Source of the DNA: Elysia chlorotica
Taxonomy: Eukaryota > Mollusca > Gastropoda > Plakobranchidae
Length of the DNA stretch: 64,000 bases
Assembly: GCA_003991915.1 (NCBI GenBank)
Contig: RQTK01000437.1
Location: forward strand, 29,174 to 93,173
Direction: 5' to 3'
Made by a program: the position numbers and the translations under genes. The notes beneath the pieces were generated by a model. The model did no database searches. It had not been told where the DNA came from and saw only the letters and a program-made list of their open reading frames with translations. This document shows, one piece after another, positions 46,113-57,253 of the stretch (position 1 is its first letter; each line of letters begins with the position of its first letter).

Positions 46113-46738
46113 TGTTGGACTAGAGTGATTCCATTGTTCGATCCCTGTTATCGTATCTAATTCGGCACCAACCTCAAAGTCATCCCGCCTTCCGAAGGAG
46201 TAGCGAAATTTTACTCCAGTTTTAATGCATCATAACTCCCCTAGCATTGTGCGGTAGACTTGACTTGGTCAGTCAAGGTAAACAAACGTAAAAGCCTAAG
46301 ACTAGAGTTAAACTCGAAAGTTTACATAAGGAATCAAAATGCCAACTTGTTCCTGATTCATTCCGATTACTAAAAAGCATAAAAGAATAACAAGCAAACA
46401 AAACCATAAACAAACACACAAAAATTAAAAGAATTCAAAAATGTTTACGAAAAGACCACGGCTGTACTCTTGTTCCATGAAACCTGGAAAATTGGTGATT
46501 ATAAACTGTTTGGTTGCTTTCAATGGACCACAACAGCTCTTGTTTTGTTTTCGCTCTACATGTTTTAAACAAAGTTGTTTTTTCTGACGACTGAAATCTA
46601 AACACGAGATGTTTTTACAAAACCGTATGTAATTCAGCAATAAGAGCACGCATATTTATGATCTTCATAAACATTTTGAGCTTTGTTCTCCGGAAAAATC
46701 CATTATCTCGCTCAGAGTAATAGTCGCACGCACGGACA

Positions 46739-46906
46739 ATGGCGGAGATGTGGACAGAGATGCGATCAATGAAAGCCGACTGTCAGGGATGTTTTGTCTT
46801 GGCAAAAGATGGAGGACGATTAGGTATTGTCTTCACAAAGGCGAGTGGACATTTATTTGTCGTCTGGACAAACAGAGATGAGCTTTGGATAATTCTACCG
46901 CGATGA
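46739..46906 (+). CDS. candidate short coding segment or first exon
   Basis: ATG at 46739 in the context CACGGACAATGG opens a 55-codon frame beginning MAEMWTEMRSMKADCQGCFV and later GHLFVVWTNRDELW. Base composition here is higher in G+C and codon use less AT-biased than in the surroundings. Possible donors inside (ttag then GTATTG near 46827) would make it a first exon. No family recognised. Confidence 0.3.
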   Translation: MAEMWTEMRSMKADCQGCFVLAKDGGRLGIVFTKASGHLFVVWTNRDELWIILPR

Positions 46907-47156
46907 AATCCATCACAAATTGTGTTGTCAGGCGAAAAAGTTGGAGAGATGGTTTACCTTAGGGTCGTGTCAACAAAATAACGTGTGAGCAGTTTTAAAT
47001 TTACCAGATTTTTGAAGAGGCATATAGATAAACGTGGGTTAAGGGTTTGTACTTTGAATAAATCTGTTTTCTCTTTCGTTTCTAGTCTCTCTGGTCTATC
47101 TGTCTATCTGTCTATCTCTATCTCTTAATCCCTTTGTTTTCTTTTTACCTGTCTAT

Positions 47157-47202
<46 letters not shown>

Positions 47203-47799
47203 ATCTCTATCTCTCTCTGTCTGTCGCTCTGTATCTCTCTCCTTTTTTTTAGATTGTTCTTAAAGACATGTTGGTGATTCTTTGATCATGTATGTTATTT
47301 TATTAACACAAGGTGTTTTAACATTCAGACTCTTAAAAACACTTGGACTTTTCTTTGAATTCATGAGATTTAGTCTCTTTGTATAATTTCTACTAGAACC
47401 CAGTCAAAGTAAGCCAAATAATTTAACATGAAATAAAATGCACAACATAACATTATTTCTGTCATTTTCAATGTTCTCCAAAAGGATTAATAAAGTAATC
47501 TTTATTTTATCTTACCTATCTTATTCGTATTATAGCTTATATCAATATGTATATCTAATACTGCTGTAACATTTTCGTACATTACGCTTCCTCAAAAATA
47601 GTTTCCTCAAGTAAACATAATCATCTAGGAACTATAACATAATATTTCTGACGTACCCCGATTACGTCCCTTACCTTATATCCCCGCTATGATTTACTTA
47701 CAGAGCCGGAATATAATAATACACTGTCTAGATCCGGACCAATGACAGGGCTACTAAATCCACCCCAAAAAGACGTATTTACACGTATTTTGAAGACTT
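46907..47799. other. gene-free stretch with CT and TCTG microsatellites
   Basis: A TCTG/TCTA/CT compound repeat runs about 47095-47240. Nothing else supported. Confidence 0.6.
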
Positions 47800-48018
47800 C
47801 TTTGGCGGGGAGCGTAACTGGTGGAGCGTAACTGGTGCAATTGTTAGAGCGTTAGTCGCCCAACTGCGAAGCCTGCGGGTCGAAATCCATGAATACCAAA
47901 TTTGTCGGCTTTTGCTGAGTCCGGTGTCAGTAAAATGTGACAGGAGTTTTCGTATCCCTGCACTGTCTCGTGTGAGGAAGCACGTAAAATTATCCAACGT
48001 AAGTCTTGGAACGCGTCG
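47800..48018 (+). mobile_element. SINE-G copy, type 2 head
   Basis: Head 'gcaattgttagagcgttagtc', B box 'gcgggtcgaaatcc', a shortened spacer, 'gagtccggtgtcagtaaaatg', then CTGTCTCGTGTGAGG and 'taagtcttggaacgc'. The first 'gcgtaactggtg' is duplicated (47808-47840). Confidence 0.8.
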
Positions 48019-48071
48019 CCTTAAATGACCTTCCGTGGAAACGTAAAAGACGTAAAAACGCGACGAGAGCT

Positions 48072-48190
48072 TAAACTATCGACTTTGCTAGAAGGATAGG
48101 TTGGCAGCTCTTTAGTAACAACCGCTAGCACGTGGCTTTACCACAGCCATTCCAGGTCTTGCAATGATGGACTATATAGTGAAACCGTAG
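48072..48190. repeat. dispersed duplicate segment, copy 1
   Basis: Matches 48417-48537: 'ttggcagctc.ttagtaaca', 'cacagccattccaggtcttg', 'caatgatgg.ctatat.g'. The region between also has a duplicated 'ccagagccgttctttata' (48336, 48369). Confidence 0.75.
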
Positions 48191-48416
48191 ATCTAGATCT
48201 AAACTAGGCACTTTCTTCATCGCTCTCTTCATCACTGTCAGGCTTGACTTTATAAGCAATTTCCCTTAGCTTGCTTATAGCATCATTAGGAAAACGAAAT
48301 AAAAAACTTCACCAGTCATATACGACCAGGGCATCCAGAGCCGTTCTTTATAATACTGGACGTAAACGTCCAGAGCCGTTCTTTATAACACTGGACGTAT
48401 ACGTGTATTCAATGAG

Positions 48417-48537
48417 TTAAGCTGTCCACTTTGGTAGATGACTGGATTGGCAGCTCCTTGGTAACATTCCTAGCCCGCGACTTTACTACAGCCATTCCAG
48501 GGCTTGCAATGATCGGCCATATAGCGAGAACGTATAA
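48417..48537. repeat. dispersed duplicate segment, copy 2
   Basis: Partner of 48072-48190, about 80 percent alike. No reading frame common to both. Confidence 0.75.
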
Positions 48538-48589
48538 GTTACACAACCATAGTTCTATGCCAGACCACATTTTCTTTGTTTTCTTGCTT

Positions 48590-48850
48590 CACGTTCAAAT
48601 CCAGCGCTATAGAGGCTATACTGTGAACGGGCCCCAAGACTGACGTCTGACGATTTTTGATACTGTCACATATGAGATAGGATGGGAAGACCAAGACTTA
48701 AGTCTCAGCCGGTCACATTAAACTGACACCGACCCAACCTGTAGGGGACGATAACGGAAAAATCCTGTTTTGACAAATCGGGGAGGGGGGCTCGAACCGC
48801 ACGCTTCCGATCTGTACACCAACGCTCTACTACTTAAGGCAGTTCTCACC
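48590..48850 (-). mobile_element. SINE-G copy, type 2 head
   Basis: Minus strand: 'gccttaagtagtagagcgttg', GTGTACAGATCGGAAGC, B box 'gcggttcgagcccc', spacer, 'caggttgggtcggtgtcag', and the body to GGGCCCGTTCACAGTATAGC. A second head abuts it at 48866. Confidence 0.88.
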
Positions 48851-48865
48851 GCTAGACGACAGAAT

Positions 48866-48955
48866 CCTTTTTTAGGGGCTCGAACTGCGGGCCTTCCAAT
48901 CTGGACACCAACGCTCTACTACTTAAGGCAATTCGCCGCGCTAAACGACAGAGCC
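48866..48955 (-). mobile_element. extra type 2 head directly next to the previous SINE
   Basis: Minus strand: 'gccttaagtagtagagcgttg', 'gtgtccagattggaaggc', B box 'gcagttcgagcccc'. It is a second copy of the head alone, in the same orientation. Together with 48590-48850 it forms a double-headed element or a head duplication. Confidence 0.8.
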
Positions 48956-49309
48956 AATGAAACCCCAAGTCGAAGAAAGTCTCCATTACGGCATCCGTTA
49001 ATGCCTCGTAAATCGCAGAGCTTGTCATTACAAGGTCCACTCCAACAGCCGGCATATTTTCCCAAGCATAAGTCTTCACGAAGTCCACACTGGATGGACA
49101 CTCGACGGACCATTCCATGGTCAATTCGATGGACATTCAATATTGAGCCTGCGAGCCAGAAAATCACATCGGCGGATTGTGCCGCTGAAGGGCTCTAACG
49201 AGCGGAAAGCGACGGCCAAATTCCCTTTGCATTGATTTTCTATGGCGAGGGCGCTTATGGGAGAGTCCTCACGTTGTGAGACCGCGTCAGCTAACTTCCC
49301 GTTCTGTGG
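48956..49309. other. no supported gene; moderately GC-rich
   Basis: Open frames on both strands (48770-49198 and its antisense) start within the SINE heads and extend into unique DNA; neither has a recognisable domain. Confidence 0.4.
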
Positions 49310-49700
49310 TATTGTCTTTCACTCAATTTGTGAGTGTCTTGATTTTTCAGTGGAACGCTTTTGCCTTTTGCTTCGTATGTCAGTTTCTCAAGGGAAATAA
49401 TAGCTGTTACGGTGTATGTATATTTCTCTGGACTGCTCTATTGCCTGTTACTGTGCAATTTTATTTATCTGTAAAAGTGGTAATGTCTGTTACCGGGTAT
49501 GTCATTTCAGTCTGTTGTGCTGTCTGTTACTTTGTATGTTTTCTCAGTCAGTGGTATTGTCTATCTTTTTGTATGTATATTTTTCAACAGAAATGGTGTC
49601 TGTTGACGTGTATGTTTAATTTTCAGAGTATAATTATCTATCGTTTGTCACTTCGTATGTCTATTATTTTCTCAGTTTCTTGTGTTACCTCTTAAGCTTT
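49310..49700. repeat. degenerate minisatellite, unit about 38 bp
   Basis: Repeated pattern TCTGTTAC-TTTGTATGT followed by T-rich DNA and TTCAG or CTCAG, about nine times. The forward frame 49276-49695 is a by-product. Each unit contains a word resembling a splice acceptor. Confidence 0.65.
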
Positions 49701-50014
49701 GTCAATTTCACAGTAGCGCCAAACTTCCTCTTAGATAATGCCTGTCTTTCTTTATGTAGAACTAAAAAATCTATGACCACTGTTACCGTTCATGTGAAAT
49801 TATCAGTATATCTCGATTCCTTTGAACGGAGTATGCTTTTGTCCCAGCAGAACTCTTTCGCATGTTACCTTGTATGTTCATTGCTTAGTAGATAATATTC
49901 TGGACTACTACTTAGGCTATATCGTGGAATAAACCATAGAAGATATCCGAGAATTGGCCGATCAAATCAAAACGACACCGACTAAATTATCAGAGAAACA
50001 CGTAGAAGCTGATT
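49701..50014. other. no supported feature
   Basis: Near 49903-49935 'ctacttaggctatatcgtgga' may be a short relic of the SINE-G body end. Confidence 0.4.
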
Positions 50015-50268
50015 TTCGAAAGTGGTGCAGCGTTGGTCTCCCACTCTGGAGGTCCCTGATTGTTAAACCTACCACCGGTCGAAAGTTTATTATAAGGTCA
50101 AATTTCGCCGTCATTGGTTTGGTTGGTAACAGCATAGTGCTTGTGACACGATGAGAAAGGAGTCATAGTATCCCTGCATTCTCACTTTGTGTCCATGCGG
50201 GAAATTACCAGACATTAGTTTTGGGATCCGTTCAAAAATGGCTTTAATCGTGTAAACGTTAGACGCTT
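50015..50268 (+). mobile_element. worn SINE-G copy, type 2 head
   Basis: 'gtggtgcagcgttggtctccc', a diverged B box, then 'gagaaaggagtcatagtatc', 'accagacattagttttggga' and 'gtgtaaacgttagacgctt'. Many substitutions. Confidence 0.7.
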
Positions 50269-50534
50269 AAAAACAAAATAAAATGTAACCCCACAGCTCC
50301 CATCGCTCTCCCAGGAGATCAGAGATTTAAATCTTAGCTGGCGCCAGTATTTCCAACTTTTTCCCCGCGATTGTAGTGGATTTTGAATTATTAAGAGATT
50401 GAATGTATTATTGCCTTTGTAGTCTTTTTCTTGCGGTTTACTGACCGTCACGGAAACTGAAACTTTAATCTAGCCCAGGATAACTTTTAGCTTTCTGTTA
50501 TTGTCCAAAGTATGGGATTTAACAAACGACTATG

Positions 50535-50700
50535 TCGAAATGGCGATTTCGCCCCTAACTGGTATTGTGACCGGCTGAGACAGGAGTCATGGTATCCCCG
50601 CCCTGTCTCGTGTGTTGCAGCACATAAAGTGGCCAGACGCCAGTCTTGGGCCCGTACACAATATAGCCAATATAGTGTTATTGTTAGAGGTTAAAGTTTT
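50535..50700 (+). mobile_element. SINE-G copy, head missing
   Basis: Begins at 'ggcgatttcgcccctaactgg', has a small deletion, then 'gaccggctgagacaggagtc', GCCCGTACACAATATAGCC and 'gttagaggttaaag'. An oppositely oriented head fragment follows at 50705. Confidence 0.85.
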
Positions 50701-50704
50701 AACG

Positions 50705-50762
50705 TTGTGCGAAATCACCAGGGCTGAAACCAATGGGAGCCATGTTCTACCCCAGGGCTACC
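50705..50762 (-). mobile_element. SINE-G head fragment, opposite orientation
   Basis: Minus strand: GTAGCCCTGGGGTAGAACAT, 'ggctcccattggtttc', 'agccctggtgatttcgc'. Abuts a long C run (50761-50780). With 50535-50700 it forms a tail-to-tail pair, each partner truncated. Confidence 0.8.
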
Positions 50763-50780
50763 CCCCCCCCCCCCCCCCCC

Positions 50781-51492
50781 TCAATGCTTTATGAAGAGTA
50801 GTTAGAAAACATGAATTATAAGTAACGTTCACGTCATCTTATCAAGCAAGGCTATTGGGCCATGCTCAACGGTTCGGTTTTTTCAGAACAAATAAAAAAT
50901 ATACAATGGAAAAACTTTGTTCAGATTAATTTTTTTCCTCAAGATGACACTGCGACGCTTCTCCTTGTTGGATTTTTTTCTGATATCTTTAAACAAACTT
51001 TAAACAAACTGGAATAACTTTTGCCAAAATCTCATTCCTACTTTTAAAAAAAAACCGCATCACTTAAAAATCTTCGCAGTTCGCGTGTCTATTGTCCTCC
51101 CTTCAACACGATTTCGTTTTCCGCATGACCTGGTTCCAGTAACCTTTTGGCAAGTATGTCAGAATACATTGGCTGACTCTGAGTGGGTTCAACGTCTGGT
51201 GATGTGTTTAAAAATGCATTGCCTGGCTCCACAGACACCAGTAACGGGTGGTACAATTAATTACGCCAGAGATGGTTACGTTTGATTTTATCTGGGCGTA
51301 CGACTTTTTGGGTCAATCCAATTGACATTTCACTAACCGAGGATTACCTTGTGTAACATGCAGTGGAGTTTTGGTTATACAATACAATATAAACACCTTG
51401 GGAATATAGCCCTGCTCCGCAATTCAAAGCATCTTAAAGTGTGAGGCAACCATTTGAAATATTTATTACCATGTCAAAATATTGTACTTTTG
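50781..51492. other. no supported gene
   Basis: Forward frame 51085-51285 is open but unrecognised. The phrase 'tgaggcaacca' occurs twice (51437, 51491), the second being the terminus of the foldback element. A segment near 51400-51480 is repeated at about 52140-52215. Confidence 0.4.
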
Positions 51493-51717
51493 AGGCAACC
51501 AGGGTGAATCAGGCACAAGTCGGAAATCTCTTCTTCAAAGAGAGTTAAAAAGTATAAAATCAATTCTAAAAGGTTGAAAAATGTAATCCTATCATTTCTA
51601 GAACTAGAGATAATTATTCCATTTTTTTGAAGATCAAAAAGGTCAATAATTATATAGTACTCTCTAATATTTAGGGGGCTCTCTCAAAGTCCATATTGGC
51701 GACTTGTGCCTGATTCA
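51493..51717. mobile_element. foldback/MITE-like element, second family, copy 2
   Basis: Left end AGGCAACCAGGGTGAATCAG, right end (reverse complement) CTGAATCAGGCACAAGTCGC. The interior aligns with the reverse complement of 9795-10051, including 'aaaaa.gtgtaa..ctatcatttc'. The last few bases of the right terminus appear lost or mutated. Confidence 0.6.
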
Positions 51718-53984
51718 GATTTTAATTCTATTAGTCAAGAAAGTGACAAAGGAAAAGCTCCTAACTTATTACCGTATCACTTAATTTCATTTTTGTTACA
51801 AACATTTCTTGTTGTCTGTAAGTTTGCCTTTGAGTTATTTCTCCAAGTTCTAGTCTTCATAACCTGTTGGTGACCTGCAGTTATGTCAGAACACATCGGG
51901 TGCATTATATTGGGCTCACCATCTTGAGTCCTGTTAAGTAATCTCTTGCGCGTCCCTTAGACACCTGAAACAAGCAGTGAAGTTACACCAGAAAAGTCGT
52001 GCTTGCTTTGTCTCCGTGTGGAATTCTTCGGGGAAAACGAAGGAATATAACTGTAACAAACCGAAGATTACACTGACGTAGTTGGGTATCATTCTGTGGA
52101 TTTCGACTATTATTGTAATTTCCATTGGGAATCTAGCCTTCTTGTTCAATTGGAAGTACTATAGAGCGTGGGGCAACCTTTTGAAATATTGATCATTATG
52201 CCACAGTATTGTTCATAATAATATTATTTAGATACAAATAAAGCAGTCAAACAACTATGATGGCTTAAGCAGACAGAGCTAGACCTAGGGACCCATTCAT
52301 AATTCTGTTTGTCAAGAAATTGGCAAGAGAATTACTCAACCTAATTAATCTATAAGTTATTTTTACACGTGTTACACAATAACGGTACATATTTGATGAT
52401 CCAATGAACAACACATAATCAAAGTTTGTCAAATAGTTCCTCGTAGGCCTACATTGCAAATCTTAAAAAAATAAACTGGGTCGAAACTTAACAATGACTT
52501 ACAGACTGGGAAGGCATTGCAAGCCGTTGCTCACAGTGAGTGAATAATACGGTCAGATAAGCGATTTTGTTCACCTGTCAAGCATTACAGGTGGGTGGTG
52601 CTCTTCATTGTCAAATTCCTTACGTGTAAAAGACGATGTCAGAGCGGACGAATAGTAATGTTTTAATCTACATGCAATTAGTGCTAAGGAAGTTTTGAAA
52701 ATGCTTCTTATAATTCACCAGCCGTTATGTAGTAAGTGGTTAAACTCTTTAAGCGGTAGCATTTCCTTTATGGGTTTGGCTGTCTAACGCACTTTCATGT
52801 TTTTTAAATGTTGAAAAGGATCTAGGAAAACGGAAAGAAATCTAATAATACTTGCAGATAAAGCTGAAACAAAACAAAAAACAGTATTAATGTTTCTTTA
52901 ATGAACACGTGCGTTACTTAAATTATTGACTTGGTTTTATCAAGCGAAATGTGATAGCACATCTTTGATTAGATTAGTTCCTCCTTTAGGTTTCTCGATG
53001 AAAGGAATACGCAGAAAGCGTTCTTATCGACGAAAAGACACCATCAGCTGATGATCTGAGCTACAGACTGAGTCTGTGAAATTTGAGAGAAGTTTCATTA
53101 TTTAATTATTGTTCATTTTATCCATTAAACAGTATGCCTACTTTAGTGACTTAATAGGAAACGCCCCTGGGTAAAAAATACATTCCGGAAGTGAAAGATG
53201 ATGAACCGAAGTAGACCACCTAAAAAAATCAACAAAGAACCTACGCATTTAAAGGAGTTGGCATTAAAGTGAATGATCCAGTCTAGATTTTTTCACTACC
53301 ATCAATTCAGCCTTTGAAAGAAATTAAATATATTTGTTTGTAACTAGGGGCGTTTCCATTTGGAAAGTACGGGCTTGAATTGATGAGGGAATAATAGGTG
53401 CTAGATCAAACAATCTTTGCTAGTCTTTCAAACTTTGAGGAAGGAAACTGAAATCTAGATCTGGAAAAAGCTAACCGTTAAAAAGAAGAGGAATATTTGA
53501 TCATGGTAGGTCTTGTGTAAAATAATATTATACACATGTTTAACTACTGCAGGTGTCGTTATTGAAATGTCGAGAAGACGCGCCGTCATTAACAATAACA
53601 GGGACTTGTCAAAAACAAGAATAATCTTCCTGCGACTGAAGGAAGTTTAGTTGTTTTAAAACGTTGATGGTTATGGGAAAGGAAATGAGTTTTAAAAAAT
53701 ACCCCTATATCTAACAAAAGCTTAATTCGAAAAAACAACTATATAGCCTTATTTAGCGCCACTGCAATGTGAGAGTAGCTCTTATTTTCATTTCCCCCTT
53801 TTTTACTGACTTCCTTCAACAAGATTACTACAGCGAAGCCGAGAAAAAGTGACGCAATGAATTAAGATCGACTGGCGTTAAGTCAAAGACCAGAGACCTG
53901 GACACAGACGCTTAGAACCTGCCCAGGAAATGAAGAGCCAGTCCTCGCAATCGATCACTAGGGATAGCAAGCACTTTATCGAAA
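51718..53984. other. gene-free stretch
   Basis: No supported exon, RNA gene or recognisable element over about 2.2 kb. Composition is AT-rich with no large simple repeat. Minus-strand frames 51934-52149 and 52265-52459 are unsupported. Confidence 0.45.
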
Positions 53985-54105
53985 GGATCCTGGGGTAAAA
54001 CATCGGCTTCCGACGCAGAAGGTCCGGGTTCGAGCACTGGCGATGTCGCTCCCTACTGATTGGGTCGGTGTCAGTTTAATGTGACCGACTGAGACAGGAG
54101 TCAAG
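53985..54105 (+). mobile_element. SINE-G copy, type 1, 5' half only
   Basis: Very clean 5' half: 'cctggggtaaaacatcggctt', CCGACGC, B box 'gggttcgagcactggcg', GATTGGGTCGGTGTCAGTTT, 'gaccgactgagacaggagtc', then an abrupt end. Loss of the 3' half is unusual for retrotransposition, which truncates 5' ends, so a later deletion is likely. Confidence 0.9.
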
Positions 54106-54768
54106 TTTTAATACTGCATGACACCTACCTTAAGAGAAAACATAGGAAAATAAGCTGTCTATTTCACCTTAAGATGAGAAAAGTAGTTGTTGTTGTCTTA
54201 GTGGAAACCTTGATCCATTAACATGATCTCAGTTTGTGTATTACGGTTTATTTTTCAAACTGCTTTCTTTCCCCTTTTATTCTCAATCTAAGACAGATTA
54301 TTTGGCTATTGTTTTATTTATAGTTCGCTCTAAAGGTAAGCATACATGCAAACTTGAAACTAAATAAATCATTGATTAAAGACCGGGGTCTCAACTTTGA
54401 GGTTCCCCATTTCGGTCTCTGTTTCTAAATAATAGTTATGTATGTCTGAGGGTGCATAATTTCAACAATGTTGCACGAGAATGTAGAATGCTCATTTTTT
54501 TAATCTCACACATGTATATCAACATTGCATTATTGTACGACCAAAAAACGTTTTCGCATAAAGGCTTATCTTATCTTATATTATGTTGAATTTTTTTTCT
54601 AAGAAAACACAAGAGCTTGATATTTGGGAACCCCTGAAAACTCTTTATGTTACGGGCAAGCGGAGGGGAAAAGGTCTCTACCCAATTCACGTACATGTAT
54701 CTGATGATGCTCTACAAACCCCACTAATGGCACCTGGCTTTGGAGCACAAAACTTAACTGCGATCACC
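54106..54768. other. no supported gene
   Basis: Forward frame 54583-54771 is open and less AT-biased at its end (..HVHVSDDALQTPLMAPGFG..), but lacks a splice acceptor and any family resemblance. Confidence 0.4.
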
Positions 54769-55075
54769 TGAAGCCTACGATACTAAGCGTAAGTATAAAT
54801 TATGTCTGTTTTGTGGGGTTTTTGTGTTTTTGTTGTTGTTGTTTTTTGTAGCGTCTTATATTTTTATGTAACCTTGTTAATTTTAACACCGCAAAATGTA
54901 AAACCAAACTTATCAAGTGTGATTACCTGAAGTTCAACACCTACGATACTAAGTTTAAGCGCATTTTTTTTTTCATTTTTGGTGGCTGTTTATATTTTTA
55001 TGTAACCTTGTGCTTATATAATATAATATAATAATTACCACTATTTTCTTTAAGACCGCAAAATGTAAAACCAAG
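54769..55075. repeat. tandem duplication, unit about 150 bp
   Basis: Two units share 'cctacgatactaag', 'tatatttttatgtaaccttg' and 'accgcaaaatgtaaaacca'. About 80 percent alike, with different T/G-rich inserts in the middle. Confidence 0.85.
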
Positions 55076-55309
55076 CCAGTCTAATTGATTCGATTTACTA
55101 GTGAATAAATCTCTTGCCTGTAGCTAAGAAACAATTAAATGCTTAGCCCATTCGACAACCAACAAAATAATCAAACCCACCAAGAGGAAATAAAAGCGAA
55201 CGCAAATGATTTAACGTATCTTTTAAAGTCTTCATAATGATGTAGGCGGCCGTAGAACTACCGACCCTAACGACTCTGAATAGTTTTCCAGTTTACAATT
55301 TCTCAGAGA

Positions 55310-55968
55310 CGGTATAAATCTCTAGCAGGAATAATTGTGTAGGCACACTTGGTGTAATAAGCTTGATTTGTGAGATAGTCTTCGTTACTTCGGCGTGAAA
55401 ATCTATCGCTGTCTACTTATTTCACTTTTCGCTTTTTTCCATCTCTTTCTCTCTCGGTCTCTTTTGTCTAATTCTCCTTCTATGTCTTTCTTTCTTTCTT
55501 TCTTTCTATCCCTCTCTCTCTATCTGTCTTTCTCTTAAAGCCTCACTGTATCTATCTCTCTCCCTCTCTCTTTCTCTCCCCCTCTCTCTCTCTTCCTCTC
55601 TATTTCAACCAACACTTATTTTACAGGAAATTACTCCAATAGACGTGACAAAAGTACTTGAAGAAAAAATATTGGCTTACTTAACTCGAGTAGAGTTGGG
55701 AAATTTCCGGTCAAATATCAAATAATCGGTAAGGCTATAATTATGACTATGAATGTGAATATATGCTGAAAACTCAAGAGAGCTAACTAACTCGACATAG
55801 TGAAGTAATTCACTGGTTGATTTTTACTTTCCAGGGGGCTCGGCCTTCTCGATCCAGACACGCAGAGATAGGCGCTATTACCATCTTTACACAGTGTTTA
55901 TGGTTCGGACATTAATTTGTGTCGATCAGGGCTCGGTCATTTTGTCTGAATCATTTTACTTTGATTGA
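55310..55968 (+). pseudogene. array copy 1: small secreted-protein-like gene, probably inactive
   Basis: Exon 1-like segment 55310-55415 matches the signal-peptide region of the other copies but does not keep the frame. The CT-rich intron (about 55435-55605) ends in an acceptor before exon 2 (55627-55728), which is also not open throughout. Exon 3 (55835-55968) is intact and ends with ..QGSVILSESFYFD. Its intron 2 is most like that of copy 3, whereas exon 3 is most like that of copy 4. Either a dead copy, or one of which only exon 3 is still used in a longer transcript. Confidence 0.5.
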
Positions 55969-56266
55969 ATTATGCCAATCTCCGTCTCGTCAATACATAA
56001 TTGTTATTATAAAAGTATCAGCAAATTTTACTCAAGTAGGAAGTTATGTCTCAGAAAACAAAATTCTTCAACATAGTAAACACATCGATTTTTTCAGTCT
56101 TTTTGGGGACAAAAGTTAAGAAGAAAATCAGCTCAGTATTTTCTCAGAAATTCTTATGAAATTGCACTGTTATTAGGGTTTTTCTAAATGACTTATTATT
56201 TTGAATCAACAAATATAGAATGAACTTCAGCAGATTAAAAAAAAAAGTTCAATCAATGTTGAATCA

Positions 56267-56934
56267 ATGTTGAATCAATGTAAAAAACGATATAAATCTC
56301 TTGTAGGACTATTTGTGTACTTAGTGCTTGGTTTGTGTGACAGTCTTCGTTACTTCGGCGTCAAAATCTATCGCTGTCTATTTTTTTCACGTTTCTTTTT
56401 CTGTTTCTTTTTCTCTAATTATCCTTCTCCGTCTCTCTCTCCCTCTCTCTCTTTTCTTTCTCAGTATTTTTCTCTGTCTCTGTAGTCTCATTGTATCTGT
56501 CTGTCTGTCTGTCTGCCTCTCTCTCTCCCTCTCTCTCTCTTTCTCTCTCTCTCTTCCTCTCTCATTCAACCAACAATTATTTTACAGGAAATTACTCCAC
56601 TAGACGTGGCAAAAGTACTTGAATAAAAAAATATTGGCTTGCATTACTCTGAATAGAGTTGGGAATTTTCCGGTCAAATATCAAATAATCGGTAAAACTA
56701 TATGATTATGAAGTTGAATGTGAATATATGCCGAAGACTCAAGAGAGCTAACTAACTCGACATCGCGAAGTAATTCACTGGTTGATTTTTTACTTTCCAG
56801 GGGGCTCGGCCTTCTCGTTCCAGACACGCAGAGATAGGCGCTATTACCACCTTTACACAGTGGTTATGGTTCGGACATTAATTTGTGTCGATCGTGGCTC
56901 GGTCATTTTGTCTGAATCGTTTTACTTTAATTGA
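56267..56934 (+). pseudogene. array copy 2: small secreted-protein-like gene, middle exon not open
   Basis: ATG at 56267 opens MLNQCKKRYKSLVGLF, a basic n-region, followed by a hydrophobic core (VYLVLGLC) and SLRYFGVKIYRC, a good signal peptide by eye. After the CT-rich intron, exon 2 (56588-56691) keeps splice sites but not a full frame. Exon 3 (56801-56934) is intact: GSAFSFQTRRDRRYYHLYTV and then ..RGSVILSESFYFN. The good first and last exons with a faulty middle exon suggest recent inactivation, or exon skipping. Confidence 0.5.
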
Positions 56935-57253
56935 ATTATGCCAATCTCCGTCTCGTCAATACATAATTGGTATTATAAAACTATAACTAATTTTTACTCA
57001 AGGAGGAAGTAATGTCTCAGAAAATAAAATTCTTCAACATAGTAAACGCATCAAATTTTTTCAGTCTCTTTTGGGACAAAAGTTAAAAAGAAAATCAGCT
57101 TAGTATTTTCTCAGAAATTCTTATAAAATTGCACTGTCTTCAGGGCTTTTCCAAATGACGTATACTTTGAATCAATAAAAACCAAATGAACTTTAGCCGA
57201 TTAAAAAAAAAAGTTCACCGCATGCATCTACATGATGTGGCCCCGTCAAATCA

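Noticed and set aside
48770-49198. 142-codon forward open frame and its antisense partners
   Set aside because: Starts inside two SINE heads and runs into unique DNA without splice or family evidence.
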